Assembly (NCBI GenBank): GCA_028554755.1
Contig: JAPTOF010000004.1
Location: forward strand, 4,411,001-4,475,000
DNA from: Cordia subcordata
Taxonomy: Eukaryota > Streptophyta > Magnoliopsida > Boraginales > Cordiaceae
DNA: 64,000 nucleotides
Reading direction: 5' to 3'
Shown: positions 1-12,800 of the stretch, in pieces
Layout of the letters: every line of letters starts with the position of its first letter
Numbering within the stretch: position 1 is the stretch's first letter
Notes under the pieces: model-generated
Databases searched by the model: none
Told to the model about the DNA's origin: nothing
What the model saw: only the letters and a program-made list of their open reading frames with translations
Made by a program: the position numbers and the translations under genes

Positions 1-65
1 GTTAGAAAATTATATATGAATATTAGTTAATGAGAGAGATAATATTCTATTTTAAAAGAATGTCA

Positions 66-515
66 AACATAGTGTTTGGAAGCTCTTGTAATATAAAATT
101 TATTTTATTTATAAATGATTTCCATAAGGAATTATATTTGCAAATGCTATTGTTTGGATACGTAAAATATTTTTAAGTCAATTTATCATTTGTAAATTCG
201 AATTGTGTTTAGAGTACACGTGAAATTAGAATCAATATGTGCATTTTACTTAAATAGGATTGTAAAAAAAAGATAGCGTTGTAGTATGTTAATAATTATA
301 CGGACATCTTTGTCTTTGTAAGATTTTTTGTGAATTTGCTTTTTATAGAATTGCAAAGTCTACCTCTTGGGCTATAATTTGAGTATAATTAAAGTAAATG
401 CAAGATTTGAAAATCTTAGAATTCCAAATGAATTTCACATTTTAATAAAGGGCTACCAAATATAAAAAAATTAGATTTGGAAATAAAATCTACAAAATTT
501 TGTGGAATTAGCTTC
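66..515. mobile_element. hAT-like MITE, copy A (degenerate)
   Basis: AT-rich element that aligns by eye, in the same orientation, with a better preserved copy at 27266-27877. Both start with TAGTGTTTGGA/TAGTGTTTAGA and share ordered blocks throughout, for example around AAGTCAATTTAT, TAGAATCAATATG and the TTTTACTTAAATA block. The right terminus of this copy is eroded, so the end is approximate. It has no coding capacity. Assignment to hAT rests only on terminal style and is an inference. Confidence 0.5.
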
Positions 516-1374
516 GCTTTCTATATGTAGGTTCTATGTACAATGTCTCTATTAGGACAGATGTTGTAAAATAATGAAAAATGTGTCAGGCGTGTGAATG
601 AGACGGATTGGGGAGGACATCAAGTCAAAAGGGTTGCTAGTGACACGCTGTTGAAGGAAGATCTAGAGGTCGGCTTGGGGTCCAAATTATTCCTTCTCTC
701 CACTCAATACTTCCTTTCAGTTGAGCGCCAATGTATGTTCCATAGATCGGTCATGACTAAACTTTAGATGACTGGCCTCGTGCGCTTGGACCCCTTTTTC
801 AAAAGCATGTTGCTTTTTAAATAACATGTGATTACAAACTCTGACCTATCCCGCCTTAGTGGATAGATGCCACGTGCCTGAGCTGCAATCTTTCATCACT
901 GCATTTCATCATAAATCAGTGAAAGTGACGCCTTAGCTGTTGTGTCTTTACGATTTTTAAGACGTCTATTGCGCCAAATGAGTCATTTAACCAGTCATTT
1001 AAAACATTGTTTTTATATCACTTTTACTCGTAAATTAGAAAACATTGTCTCATAACATCATTAGTAATAAATCAACTATAGCTACAAACCTTCTCATACA
1101 TGTTTATATATCAAATAAATTTAACTCCCTTTTCACCATTTTGTTGATTAGGCTGCAGCTGGGACATGTATTAATTAGTGAAAACAAATTATTTCACAAA
1201 AATTTTGGATATGAGAAAATTGAGGTTGAGGGAAAAAATCAGGTTTGAGGAAAAAATATCAAAAAAATATATTGGGATCGGATCTAATCTTGAACTTCGA
1301 GAAAAATTCGATTACCTAATTATATGTATGTGTGTGTGTGTATGTGCATATATAAATATGTGAATGAGCTGCTC
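516..1374. other. Intergenic stretch, no gene recognised
   Basis: Two short open frames near 1045-1363 run through low-complexity AT and (TG)n sequence and show no recognisable domain. I see no RNA gene or element with defined ends here. Confidence 0.5.
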
Positions 1375-1546
1375 ATTAAATTGAATTCTTATTATCCTCC
1401 GAATTGTGTTTTCTTATACTCCGTGATTTGGATTTTAGCTTACATACTTTATTCATATTTATTAAATTGAATTCTTATTATCCTCCGAATTGTGTTTTCT
1501 TATACTCCGTGATTTGGATTTTAGCTTACATACTTTATTCATATTT
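1375..1546. repeat. Perfect 86-bp tandem duplication
   Basis: Positions 1375-1460 and 1461-1546 read as the same 86-bp unit with no mismatch, beginning ATTAAATTGAATTC and ending CATATTT. Perfect identity in AT-rich spacer implies a recent slippage or unequal-exchange event, or an assembly artefact. Confidence 0.9.
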
Positions 1547-1592
1547 TGGAGTTTGAGTTATGTTATGGTTTGAGTTTGGTTATATATTTTTG

Positions 1593-3185
1593 GTTTAATT
1601 TCTTCTATAGTCCCTGAACTATTAACTTTGTCTTATTTAGTCTCTCAACTGTTAAAATGAATTTTTTAGTCCCTTAACTTTTATTAGTTGGAAATCGTTA
1701 GTTCTTCCTCTAAAATCCATTAATTTTTGACGAAATTCTTATGTGTTCGGCACGTGATTGTAAAGGTTAAGCAAATTTAAGGCATTTTCGTCAATGGGTA
1801 TCTTAATGTCTTAAAATTTGTTTTTAGCCCACCTTCTTCCCCAATTTCTAATCCTTCTTTCAATTGCAAAAAACCCTAACCCTAAGTTCTCTTTGATTTT
1901 CTTCAATTCATCATAACTCACACCATCTAGTTCGATCCATGAGTCCAAGAATCATTATTTACTAAACCATGGTGAAGCTAGCAATAGAGGAACCAAACGT
2001 TGCTCGATGTCATTTTCATCCGACAAAGCTTCTCCAGGGGAGGTCAAGCTTAATGTGAAATTTGAGATAATTTCTTTTGTTTTTCAAAGTCATTCGTTTG
2101 AATTTTTGTCTTCACAAGTCAAATTTCAATTTCCTTCTTTTTCTTCTTATCTGGATTTTTTGAAATTCTAGCTATTGAGCCAACTTCTAAATAACTTCAT
2201 GGTAGTATTTTTTGGTTCATCTTCTTGTTTTCCATTCGTCATCTTCTTTTCTTGTAAAAATTGGCTAAAAATCTTACCACGATGTAGAAGTTCTCCTTCA
2301 TTTTTTCTCCATTGCTTAAATCTTTTCCGCAACAAGTTTCTAGAAGACCTCCATTTTTTTTCTTTGCATTTTTTATTGGTTCTCTCATTTTTATAGCACA
2401 ATCAGAGTCTAATTATCAAATTTTTTATATACATTTTTTTCCATTATCTCCCCATAGTTTTCTTGTAGATTTTCCTGTAGTTAGTCAAATTAATGAGATT
2501 TTACATTTAAGAAAATATGGTGCACCCGTTGTTTATTACGGGTTTTGTACGAGAACTTGGTCCTTTGTGTTGGGTGTGGTAGATGTCCATGTGGTGCCAA
2601 AGTGGGAAAATTTTTAGAAGTTGTTTGATGTTGCATTGTTCCAGCAATGATTTGAATCATTTGTTGCTACGCTGATAATAGGAGTAACCATCTATATTAA
2701 TTGGAAGAAGAGGAATAGCAAAATCTATAACTAGGAGTTTCAAACAAAGCAACAGGTTAGAATGAAATTTATTCATATTGTAAAGATGATGATAGCAGCA
2801 AGCAAGAAGTTTCATACCAACTCTTCTAATCTTTCTATTTGTCATAGATGGAGCGATAATGGTCTCCTTAGTTAGTAATTAGGATTTTTTCCTTTTTGGT
2901 TTTGTTGTTTGCTAATGAAATATGGATTCGTTTAGCAAAACAATTGACCTAATGAAGCAAAAAGATAATAAAAGAAGCTCATTTCTTTTTTTACCATAAA
3001 TGCCCCAGCATAAATATGTCACATGCTCAGCACATGCATTTTCTGTTAAAAGTTGGACGGAATAACTCAAAAGGATAAACAATGTCCAACTAATTAAAGT
3101 TGAGAGACTAAAAAACTCATTTTAATAGTCGAGGGACTACAATGAATAAAAGTTAATAGTTCGGGGACTATAGAAGGAATTAATC
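1593..3185. mobile_element. Non-autonomous TIR transposon with long inverted repeats
   Basis: Left end 1593-1770 and the reverse complement of the right end 3010-3185 match over roughly 180 bp, with shared blocks such as CTATAGTCCC, AACTATTAACTTT and TTTTTTAGTC. Such long terminal inverted repeats are typical of Mutator-like elements. I could not find a clean 9-bp target duplication. The interior has open frames on both strands (around 2170-2620) that are T/C-rich and match nothing I know. The element lies upstream of the FKBP15-like gene. Confidence 0.65.
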
Positions 3186-3491
3186 TTGTATTTTTATTTA
3201 TGTTTTGTAGTTTAGGTTATATATTTTTGTTTATAATTTAAATTTATAAGTATTCAATATTTGTTAGCTAAAATTAGTTTTAATTTTTTTAATATCGTAA
3301 TTCCCTGATCTTCACTGATTTTTTTTTCTAAATTATATTCCTAACGGTGAATTAAGGCAAAAACGAAATAAATCCTCTTCCAAAATTATTTCGATAAAAA
3401 AATTTGTTGATTGGGCGAAAATTCCCCAACGAACACACTACCTACGACTGCAGCCGTGGCTCATGATGCGTCACTGGCACAAAATTGCAAC

Positions 3492-3558
3492 TGACGTGGA
3501 ACATTATGATTGGCTTGTTGGTGTTTCATTACGTTGACGTAGCTCCACGCTGATTGGT
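3492..3558 (+). promoter_or_regulatory. ER-stress response elements upstream of the FKBP15-like gene
   Basis: Positions 3495-3513 read CGTGG, nine bases, ATTGG. This is the exact reverse complement of the ERSE consensus CCAAT-N9-CCACG. TGACGTGG at 3492-3499 overlaps it and is a bZIP28/bZIP60-type core. A second CCACG with ATTGG three bases later lies at 3546-3558. The cluster is about 110-170 bp before the start codon of an ER-targeted foldase gene, which is where such elements act. Confidence 0.7.
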
Positions 3559-3664
3559 TTACTACACCATAAAACCATCACCTGCCATCACACTCATACA
3601 AATTCAGGGGTAAAAAAAAAGTTCGCTTGGCAGAAAGAAAGAAAACGAGCCAAAAAAGGAAAAA

Positions 3665-6600
3665 ATGAGTATGAAAATGAGGTTCAGCATTGTTTCAAAA
3701 GCGGTTTCGACGATTCTCCTACTGGCTTTTATCTCATCAGGTACTTAATTGATGGAAATTTTCTGCAGATCTAATTAAATTTTCGAAAAAGACAACAATT
3801 TATTTTTTCAATCTTTTTTTATTGAATAAGTATGGAAATAATCTGCTTATACGTTATGCGTATTTAGAATCTAATCTGCTTATAAGTTATGCGTATTTAG
3901 AATCTAATTTTCTTCATTTTTTTTTAATTTTCTTTCCAGTTACGGCTAAGAAATCGAAGGATGTTACCGAGTTACAGATAGGCGTAAAGGTGAATTATTC
4001 TACGTTGATATTTATTTACATTTGTAGGAATTATTAGTTAATCATATTTTTCACTTTCGCATTATATTATCGCAAATGTTTTAGCGTGCGAGTGAATGTT
4101 CTTGTAACAGCCAGATGACGATCATTTCCATATTGTATAAGCCCTTATAGACAGTACATGATAAATGTGCATTTACGTCGGATAGATACTTTGGTTCGAG
4201 TTCTTTTTGTAGCATATGAGGATATATTTATATTTATTTAGGAAGAAATTCAATGTTTTAAGTGCTTATTGGCATTATACAATGAATTTTTAAGGCACCA
4301 TGGAGATATATGTTTATGTTCCTTTTGTAGGAAATTCATTGTTTAAGTGCTTATTGACATTAGATGTAGGATTTTCTATTATGCCGTGAAGATATTTGTA
4401 TTCCTGATGGAATTCTTTCATGGTTCAATTGTTTATTACACAACGAATATGCAACCATGTTGTGTAGATATTTTGCTTCAAGTTTTCTCTCAGCAGTATG
4501 TTAAAATGGTTTATTTTGTATTTCTATTGGAAGAAAGTCATTGTTTAAGTGCTTATTAACATTTCATGATGACTTTTCAATTACACCATGTAGATCTTTT
4601 GCTTCAAATTAGCGTGTTCATTTGATATTTCTCCACAAGAACTAAGATATGATTGGTAGTTTTAATGGTTTTAAGTTAGGCACTCCATGTTTTTTGATGT
4701 ATATTACTCGCTGATATTATTTCCTCAAGAAGAAGGATACTGAATTATCTTTCGTGATCTCCCTCTGATTTGCTAATTGAAGAGTACGTAGGGCAATTAG
4801 ATTGGGAACTCAGATGGCTTTGCTGTCATTGTCAAGTTAACATTTAAGTTTCGAGATTTTAGTAGTCATAATGCTTAATGAGTTGAAGTATGTAAAGTCT
4901 TGTTACTTTTGAATGTCTTTAACACCTCATGGTTATCTCTGGGGTGTGCATCTATGGTTTATGGCAGTGTTTCTTCTTTCATCAATGTGAAAAAGAGGCT
5001 GCAGCATCTCGCTAATTTGTTTTCTTGTTATATATACATCTTCCTGTTTGTATATAATTCATTACCACTTTATTCTGCTTTTCCCTATTTAACTTGTTTG
5101 AATTCACCTTCTTTTCTGTATCACTGCAGTACAAACCAAAGTCATGTGATATTCAGGCTCATAAAGGTGACACTATTAAAGTACACTATCGGGTGAGTTA
5201 TTTTGATTTTATCTCTTCTGTCACTAATTTTATACTTTTATGGTGTTAGGATGGAAGAAAATAGTTTATTGTTTGAAAATATTCACCCAGATGGCGATTT
5301 AAATTTTCAAAAGTATCAGACACTGAAGCTGTAGAACACTATCTCACGTCTGCATCTTTCTTTCTGTATACATAAAGAATCTTCGTCTCTCATTGGGAAT
5401 GTTCAAGAGTTTACATGAATATATACTTCATTATATTCTTGTACTTGATTGTCTGGCCAGTTCCTGAGATGTCTATGTTTCTGTATTGGCAGGGCACACT
5501 CACTGATGGAACTGTATTTGATTCCAGCTATGATAGGGATGATCCTATTGAGTTCCCACTTGGAATGGGTCAAGTGATAAAAGGTTTGTAGTTTTGTGAT
5601 ATTTATCAAGAAGTGTATGTCTTCTTCTCATTATTAGCTGACTTTTGAAAGTTTTATTATTATTTTGTCTTGAAATTCACAAAGCAAAACAAAAGAAAGT
5701 TCAACCAAGGTAGGAATTGGCTGGAATATATTGGTTGCTATTCCCAGATCTTTATCTACCAAAGCAAGCCAAATGAAACCAAGCTTTATGCTACTTAGTA
5801 GGGTCGGCTCTCAGGCTATGTACATCCAGAATGAATTAGAGCATGTCCAGGTGGCAGTAGAAGGATTCTATGAATTAGACTCTTCAAATTTGGACATTAT
5901 AACAATAACATAAATATCTATCAGATTGTCATCTTACTTCAAATATTAATGCTCATGTATCTTGCCATATAGATAAATTTGTCCTTTTGCAGGATGGGAC
6001 CAAGGACTCTTGGGAATGTGTGTTGGGGAGAAGAGAAAATTGAAAATACCAGCTAAACTTGGTTATGGGGAGGAGGGTTCTCCACCTACAATTCCAGGTA
6101 ATGATTCTAGCTGCACTTTTTGATTGGTGAGAAGTTCAGAGTAGTGCAAGTGTTATTTGTTAATCATTAACAATAACATAATCTGGGGAGCTTGACATTT
6201 TACTTAGCAATCAACTTGAAACCTGCTAGCCTTAAATTTTTATGCCAACCTTTTAATTGTACAGCTTTCTGTTGTGACTATACAAGAGTATGAATGATTC
6301 TTATAGTTCCATTTTGGTGTATGCTACTCTTCTTGTTCTTTGCTCCTTTCATTTTTTGAAGTATTTTTATTACAGATTTTGTCATGGTTCAAGCAGGATG
6401 TTGCCTCACATGAGAAAAATGCTTTAGTTTGCTTCTTGAAGAAGCATAAATTTAAATTGACAACAGTATGAGAATTTTGCATTCTCAGCTTTCAGGTCTC
6501 AGGAATTACATGCTAATAGAAGATTTTTGGAAATCCCCTTGTATTATAACATTCCAAGATCTGTCTCTGGAAATCCCTTGTATGATGACATTCCAAAATA

Positions 6601-7156
6601 TACTGGAATCTAAAGTGGACGAAATCCTCACCATAAGACATTCACCAGTGCCATGTCAAGAGGATATGCCCTAGATGATTTTGTTATAAACTGGCGTCAG
6701 GTGAAAAAGTAATGTCACTCAGGTAGATCAGTGTTTTCCGATTATCATAGTTACATCTAGACCAGGTTGATTTTGTAGATCTCGAATTACAATGAAAATT
6801 GTCGAAAATTCACTAGGTAACTTGTATGGTAAATATTTTATCAGGAATCATATTCATTAATGTATGTCTTTGTGTTGTAATTGAAAAAACTGTTTCAAGT
6901 AAGTGCCTTAAAGAAATACTAATTGTTGGACAACTCGGTTATCTTGCATTTACCTATAAAACATCAGATATATTCTCTTTTGCCCTTTGGGAGTTTTAAA
7001 TCATCATATTTAAGATTAGGGGATTAGGGGCTTTAATAATCCTCCAAATATATTTCAGGGGGTGCAACCCTTATTTTTGAGACTGAGCTCGTTGCCGTGA
7101 ATGGGAAACCATCAAGCGCAGCAGAGGTAGACGATGCAGATGATAGTGAACTGTAA
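3665..7156 (+). CDS. FKBP15: FKBP15-like peptidyl-prolyl isomerase, secretory pathway (6 exons, 160 aa)
   Basis: Catalyses cis-trans isomerisation of Xaa-Pro bonds, probably on client proteins in the ER lumen. Exons are 3665-3740, 3940-3989, 5130-5192, 5493-5583, 5993-6097 and 7059-7156; all introns are GT-AG and phases agree, giving 483 nt. Residues 1-25 form a hydrophobic signal peptide (core [10 protein letters not shown]). It is followed by the family motif [14 protein letters not shown] and one FKBP domain (about 48-147) with [46 protein letters not shown] and ATLIFETEL. Length and exon layout fit Arabidopsis FKBP15-1/15-2. The C-terminus is DDSEL, whereas Arabidopsis members end in a KDEL-like tetrapeptide, so retention may be weaker. 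The 5' region carries an ERSE. Identification is firm; ER location is inferred from the signal peptide and family. Confidence 0.95.
4241..4563 (+). repeat. Degenerate intronic repeat, three copies
   Basis: Within intron 2 of the FKBP15-like gene a block of about 35 bp recurs near 4241, 4329 and 4529. It resembles GGAAGAAATTCATTG followed by TTTAAGTGCTTATTGACATT. Copies differ by several substitutions and their spacing is irregular. No function is evident. Confidence 0.5.
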
Positions 7157-7615
7157 CAGAAGGAAACTCAGACAATACAGATGGTAGTGAACTGAAAGGA
7201 TTCTTCATTTTTAGTATTTCTTTTCTTTAAGATTCTAAGCAATCTGTAGCATGCTTGAAGTTCACCATTGAACTCTTGTATTTACAGGGGCTCTTAGGTC
7301 CCTAGATCTTCTGAGCTTAGCCTAGTTAGTTTCTACGAATGGCTGCCACAAAATTGACTTGTTCTGTGTTAACTTTTGAAGCAGAGATTTTGCGTTGAAC
7401 TCTTTATTGCTAACGAATCTTGCATTTTAGATCTGATATGATATCCATCGTCTCTTGCATTTCACCTCTAACATTACCTACAGACAAGTCAACAAATGGG
7501 CTCATATTCTTGCAAATTATAAATTGAGCCTCGACTTGTGTTACATACATGCTGAAAGAACCACCTGATGCACTTAAGAAAGTTAATGGGGGAAGATGCG
7601 AGAGGTTTCTCTAAT

Positions 7616-8170
7616 GCTGTGTTTGTTTGGAGCTTATTATAAGACACTTATCTTATTTGATAACTTTTGTGAAAAAAATTATTTGTTATCAGCTTATTAT
7701 AAGACACTTATAAGATACTTTTTATAAGATGTCTTATTTGCAGTTATAAAAAATAAGTTGGGTTTAGAGTACTTATATCTTATCTTATATCTTATAATTA
7801 AAAAATAAAAATTAAAAATAAAATATTAAATATTAAAAATAACAATAAAAAATTTAAAATTTGAAAATTTTAAAACTAAAAAATAAAAAATGTTAAAAAT
7901 TAAATATTTAAAATTCAAAATTCAAAAATTTAAAATTTCTAAAACAAAAATAAAAATTAATTAATATTTAGATTTTATAATTTATTATTTAATTATAAAA
8001 TTAAAATACTATGAGTCAAAATTGATAACATTATTATCAAAGTAACTAACAACATTTTAGTTAACAAACCAAACATTCTTATTGTATTAGATACTTATTT
8101 CTTATAAAACACTTATCAGATAAGATGCTTATTAAATTTCAAATTTCAAATAAGACTATTCTAAACAGGT
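7616..8170. mobile_element. AT-rich MITE with CTGTTT-type inverted ends
   Basis: The left end (CTGTGTTTGTTTGG, then CTTATTATAAG) and the reverse complement of the right end (CTGTTTAGAATAG, then TCTTATTTG) are inverted relatives. The interior is extremely AT-rich and non-coding. A similar terminus is found in the element at 36165-36431. No convincing target duplication was found. It lies in the spacer between the two FKBP genes. Confidence 0.5.
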
Positions 8171-9387
8171 TATAAGAATCATTATCTTTTAAATCTAGTG
8201 TCCCAAAAAAAAATTTTCAGTGTTATCAGACACCAAAAACTTAAGAAATACTTTTTCTTTTTAAAGGAAAATTTAACCCAGACCACCAAGCTGATAAGAT
8301 AAAAATGTACCGCGTTGTAGGGGTGAATAAATTTCAGTTAATATGCAAAACTGAATCAAACTAAAAGGCCATTTTGGTTTAATTAGTCAAATTTCTAGTT
8401 CGGTTGCATGTATTACAAGTTAGTTTACTTGTTTTTCAGTTTTGGTTATAGATGATGTTTGTAAATTTTGATTATTAATCGGAAATATTATTAAAAATTA
8501 ACTTATTTGGGTTTTTCTTTTTTTATTTTTTCATTTGTACATCTTAATTTTTGCTTCAATGGATTTCGTTATTTAAGATTTTTTTTAAAAAAATTCAGTT
8601 ATACTTTTGTTATTTTGGGAATTTGATTATTGTAATTGCAATGTGCTTTTGCTTCTGGTTTTGCAATTCGATTAATAACCAAAATTGCATAAAACATTTT
8701 GATTAATAAAATTTGGTTATCAAACTAGTTCGGTCCATTTTTGGTGAATATTTTTACAAATTCGACAATTTGATTCGACCAAGCAACTGAATATTCAAAT
8801 TGTTACCCTTATTACCTTAATCGAATTGTTAATTATTAATTCAGTCAATTTTTTTGCAGCCATAAGGAATGCAAAAATGTTGCAAGAGTGTCTCAGCTGA
8901 TAATTCAGTCACTGTCAAATAATTTGTTCAATTATTTGATTGCTTTCTTTTTTAAATTAAAAAACTTAAAATTAGAAAAGAAATCTGGATTTACATAGCA
9001 CATACAACAAAAAAGTTTACTTCACTATAACAGTCAATGCATGTCACAGCTGAATATCTAAATTGTTTGATGGTGGTGTAATCCACGGAGCACAATCTAA
9101 TTTCGGGAAAATTTGAGATTGCTTTTTAGGCCCGTTTAAAGTGACTTTTTTATTTTTATTTTTATAAAAATTATAAATGTATCTTTTTAGGGAAAAGCAA
9201 TGCCTTCGAGCTTTTCTTGAGCACATTCCAGATCTGGGTGTTTTCTTTTTGATAAGTCCGTTTTCATTTCCATTTCTATCTCATGGTAAATTTTCCATTT
9301 AACCAAGCTTACATCACACAAAACCATTCAGTCGGAACGTGATTGACGTCACCAAATCCGCGTGCCTTATCAGAAAATCCAGTGCTA
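8171..9387. other. Intergenic AT-rich spacer
   Basis: No gene or complete element recognised. Degenerate repeats of the TTCGGTT/AATTCAGT kind occur around 8330-8860 and look like old repeat remnants. Confidence 0.4.
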
Positions 9388-9618
9388 AAAACTCGTTTGG
9401 ATTAACTTTTAAGTGTTCTTTTAAAAAATTTGAAAAAAATATTTTTTTAAGATGTTAAAATTTTCAAATTTAAAAAAAAATTAATATTAGATTCTTTTCG
9501 TAATTTAATTTTTTTTTCAAATTTAATCTGAATGCTTATTAAAAAATATGTCCTTTTTTGAAAAAATATATATATATATATTTTTTTAAATAAAAGAACC
9601 AAGGCAAACAGACCCTGA
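9388..9618. mobile_element. Short hAT-like MITE upstream of ROF1
   Basis: Left end CTCGTTTGGATTAACTTTT and the reverse complement of the right end GTCTGTTTGCCTTGGTTCTTTT are weak inverted relatives flanking about 180 bp of A/T homopolymer runs and a (TA)n tract. It ends about 40 bp before the heat-shock element of the downstream gene. Confidence 0.4.
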
Positions 9619-9655
9619 CGCTTTGTCCGAAGCACCCCTACCCTCTCAGAACTCT

Positions 9656-9709
9656 CTAGAACCTCCAAGCAATCAATCACACCACTCCTCTTTTGCCACA
9701 CTATTTAAA
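9656..9709 (+). promoter_or_regulatory. Heat-shock element and TATA box of the ROF1-like gene
   Basis: CTAGAACCTCCAAG at 9656-9669 matches the plant HSE consensus CTnGAAnnTTCnAG at every fixed position except one (C for T). A further GAA block lies just upstream at 9649-9652. A TATA-like TATTTAAA sits at 9702-9709, about 35 bp downstream of the HSE and 130 bp before the start codon. Family members ROF1/ROF2 are heat-inducible, so the site fits. Confidence 0.6.
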
Positions 9710-9840
9710 GCGCCTCTCTCATTTTCTTTCTTTCTAGCAGCTATCAATATTGCTTCTCTCTAGGGTTTTGTTTTGTGGTAAATTATCATTATTATTATCA
9801 TTATTTGTGGGGGCTTATTGAGAGAAATTAAGAAGCCATA

Positions 9841-12800
9841 ATGGATGAGGACTTTGATATTCCGGCGGCCGAGGGGATGATGGACGAGGAAATTGATCTG
9901 CCGGACGAGGCTCCGATCATGAAGGTCGGAGAAGAGAAGGAGATCGGAAGCCAAGGTTTGAAGAAGAAGCTTCTTAAAGAAGGTGAAGGTTTTGATACTC
10001 CCGATAATGGCGATGAAGTTGAAGGTAGTTTTTTCTCATTCCTTTTGCTCAACACTATCATTTTCACTCCAATTACTCATGTTTTTTGTTTTCTTTGCCT
10101 GTTATTCTACCAAAGTGTCTGAAAATGTTTCTCTATACAATGTGTGCTCGAGTTCTCTATTATTGTCGTTGCGAAATTGATTTTTGATAGGAGACAGTTT
10201 GAGGCAGCTTTCGAGCAATGACTTCTTGTTAATTTACGTGCATTGAGCATTTTGGTCCTGTTGAATGTTGTTAAAATGGAGTAAAGGTATTTTGAGTTAG
10301 TTGATTAGGCTCAATCTCATGTCTTGATGGCTATATAATTAATCTGGTTGCTACATTCTGTTTTAGTTATGGGATTGGGATAGTGTCCTAATTGATCTTC
10401 TAATCTTACACCTTGTTCGTTCATTTGATTTTTAAACTATGAAAAACAGAGGGAAACGGAAATTTGAGATATATTTGAAATGAAATGAATGGTTGGAGTG
10501 CGAATTTAGAAGGTTAAAATTAACCATTAATTTTGATGCTTACTGATGGTTTGAATTGTGTATTTTCTTTTAACTAAACTTCTTTTCTGTGTGCCTGTGT
10601 GCAGTGCATTATACTGGAACGTTGCTGGATGGAACTAAGTTTGATTCAAGTCGTGATAGAGGAACTCCATTCAAATTCACTCTTGGCCAGGGTGAGTTGA
10701 TGTTATGGTGAACCTTTTGATGATTAATTTTTAATTGACAAATTTATGTTGCTTGTGGTCATACTGATTAGCTGCTGATATGCATGGGAAAAATTAATAC
10801 TATTACTGCATCCGTACTCTTTGGCATGTGCAACTAAAATACTGATGGGTCAGTTCTCGAGTATCAATTTTGTGTCCTTAGAGTGTATATATATTTTTTT
10901 GGTTATGCATTTTCCTATTTTGAGGATTTAAATGGCTTGTGTTTATTAAATTAGAGTAATCACAATTACCACTTTAATAGTATAGAATTTTGAACCTAGA
11001 AGTCAACTACCTCAATAAATAGTGAGAATGTTGTCATTAGAGTCAACGCATCACTAATGATTGAATTGGCAATGGTAGAGCTTTTGAACAAATTCAATGG
11101 GTGATGTAAAAGAAGATGATGAAAATACGCCAAGAATATATATGAATATGAATTGGAACTGATCTGGGGCAGGGGAGGACTCTGGTCAAATCCATTATTT
11201 GTTTCAATAATTCCAGTGTTTCTAGGAGTACATCAATCTGTTGAGGAACTATCATGATCACTAGTGTAATGTTATCCTTTCCAGTTTGCATATTACATTC
11301 TGCTTTGTTGGTTCTAAACTTTTCATTGCTAAAATTCTTTGACCAGCAAATGTATTGCTAATTGAGACTAGTTTATACTTTAAGGTGATTCCTTGATTGA
11401 ATTATCTTTGGAATCTTCACTCGTGACAATGAACTCGAGTGCATTGTCCTTAAAATAGGGAGACCACGTGGAGTGCTAAATGTTGTCTGATGAGGTTATG
11501 AGAATCTGTGTGGTATGCCTCTGCATAGACGAATGCCTTTTGCAACTGATTAAAATAACTCGATGGTATGAATTTTGTGCTTTATCTTTTCAGGACAAGT
11601 AATTAAGGGATGGGACCAAGGTATCAAGACAATGAAGAAGGGTGAAAATGCCATATTCACCATTCCTCCAGGGCTTGCTTATGGGGAGTCTGGATCTCCT
11701 CCAACCATTCCACCCAATGCTACACTCCAGTTTGACGTTGAATTGTTATCATGGGTTAGTGTGAAGGACATCTGCAAGGATGGTGGAATATTCAAGAAGA
11801 TTGTTGCCAAGGGAGAGAAATGGGAAAATCCCAAAGATCTAGATGAAGTGTTTGGTAAATTGATACTTTTTCAATTTTCATCTTTTCCGTGTACTTTTAC
11901 TCTCTCATATGATAAAAACCAACTGTTGGAATGTCTTTCTGCAATTCAGTGAAGTATGAAGCAAAGCTTGAAGATGGGACGCTGATAGCAAAATCAGATG
12001 GAGTTGAGTTCACTGTTCAAGAAGGTGATTTCTAAAGTTTCTTTTCGTCTTTCATGCTAGAATCTTGTGTTTATCATCGTATCTTCTGATAAGGAAGTCT
12101 CTGTGAATAGGTCATTTCTGTCCTGCACTTGCTAAGGCTGTGAAGACGATGAAGAAAGGAGAAAAGGTCATTTTAACTGTGAAGCCGCAATGTAAGTAAG
12201 ATTTATGTCATAGACATCTAAGGGATGTCGGTAGCTTGGAGTAATTTTACAAGAGATATATATCTTTATAGGTGTTTCTTATTCTTCCTGTGGCAGATGG
12301 TTTTGGGGAGGAGGGCAAGCCAGCCTCTGGTGATGAAGGAGCTGTGCCACCAAATGCTACATTACATATTACTCTAGAACTATTATCTTGGAAGACTGTC
12401 TCAAATGTTACAGATGACAAGAAAGTTGTTAAAAAAATCCTGAAAGAAGGAGAGGGATATGAGCGGCCAAATGAAGGAGCTGTTGTTAAATGTTAGTTTC
12501 ACGAGACAAGTTGAAATTTCTCATTTGGCCTGCCAGAGTGATATCTAAAATTGTAACTTCAATTTTTTTGTGGCAGTGAAATTGATTGGTAAGATGCAAG
12601 ATGGTACCGTATTCGTCAAGAAGGGTCATAAGGAAGATGAAGCTGATGATCTTTTTGAGTTCAAGACAGATGAGGGTAGGATTGTATATCTGCATCTCTG
12701 ACTGCATTGGTGATTCTATTGCTTAGTCTTTATCTTACTGTGTGCTTTATTGAACAGAGCAAGTGATTGAGGGGCTTGACAGGGCTGTGATGACAATGAA

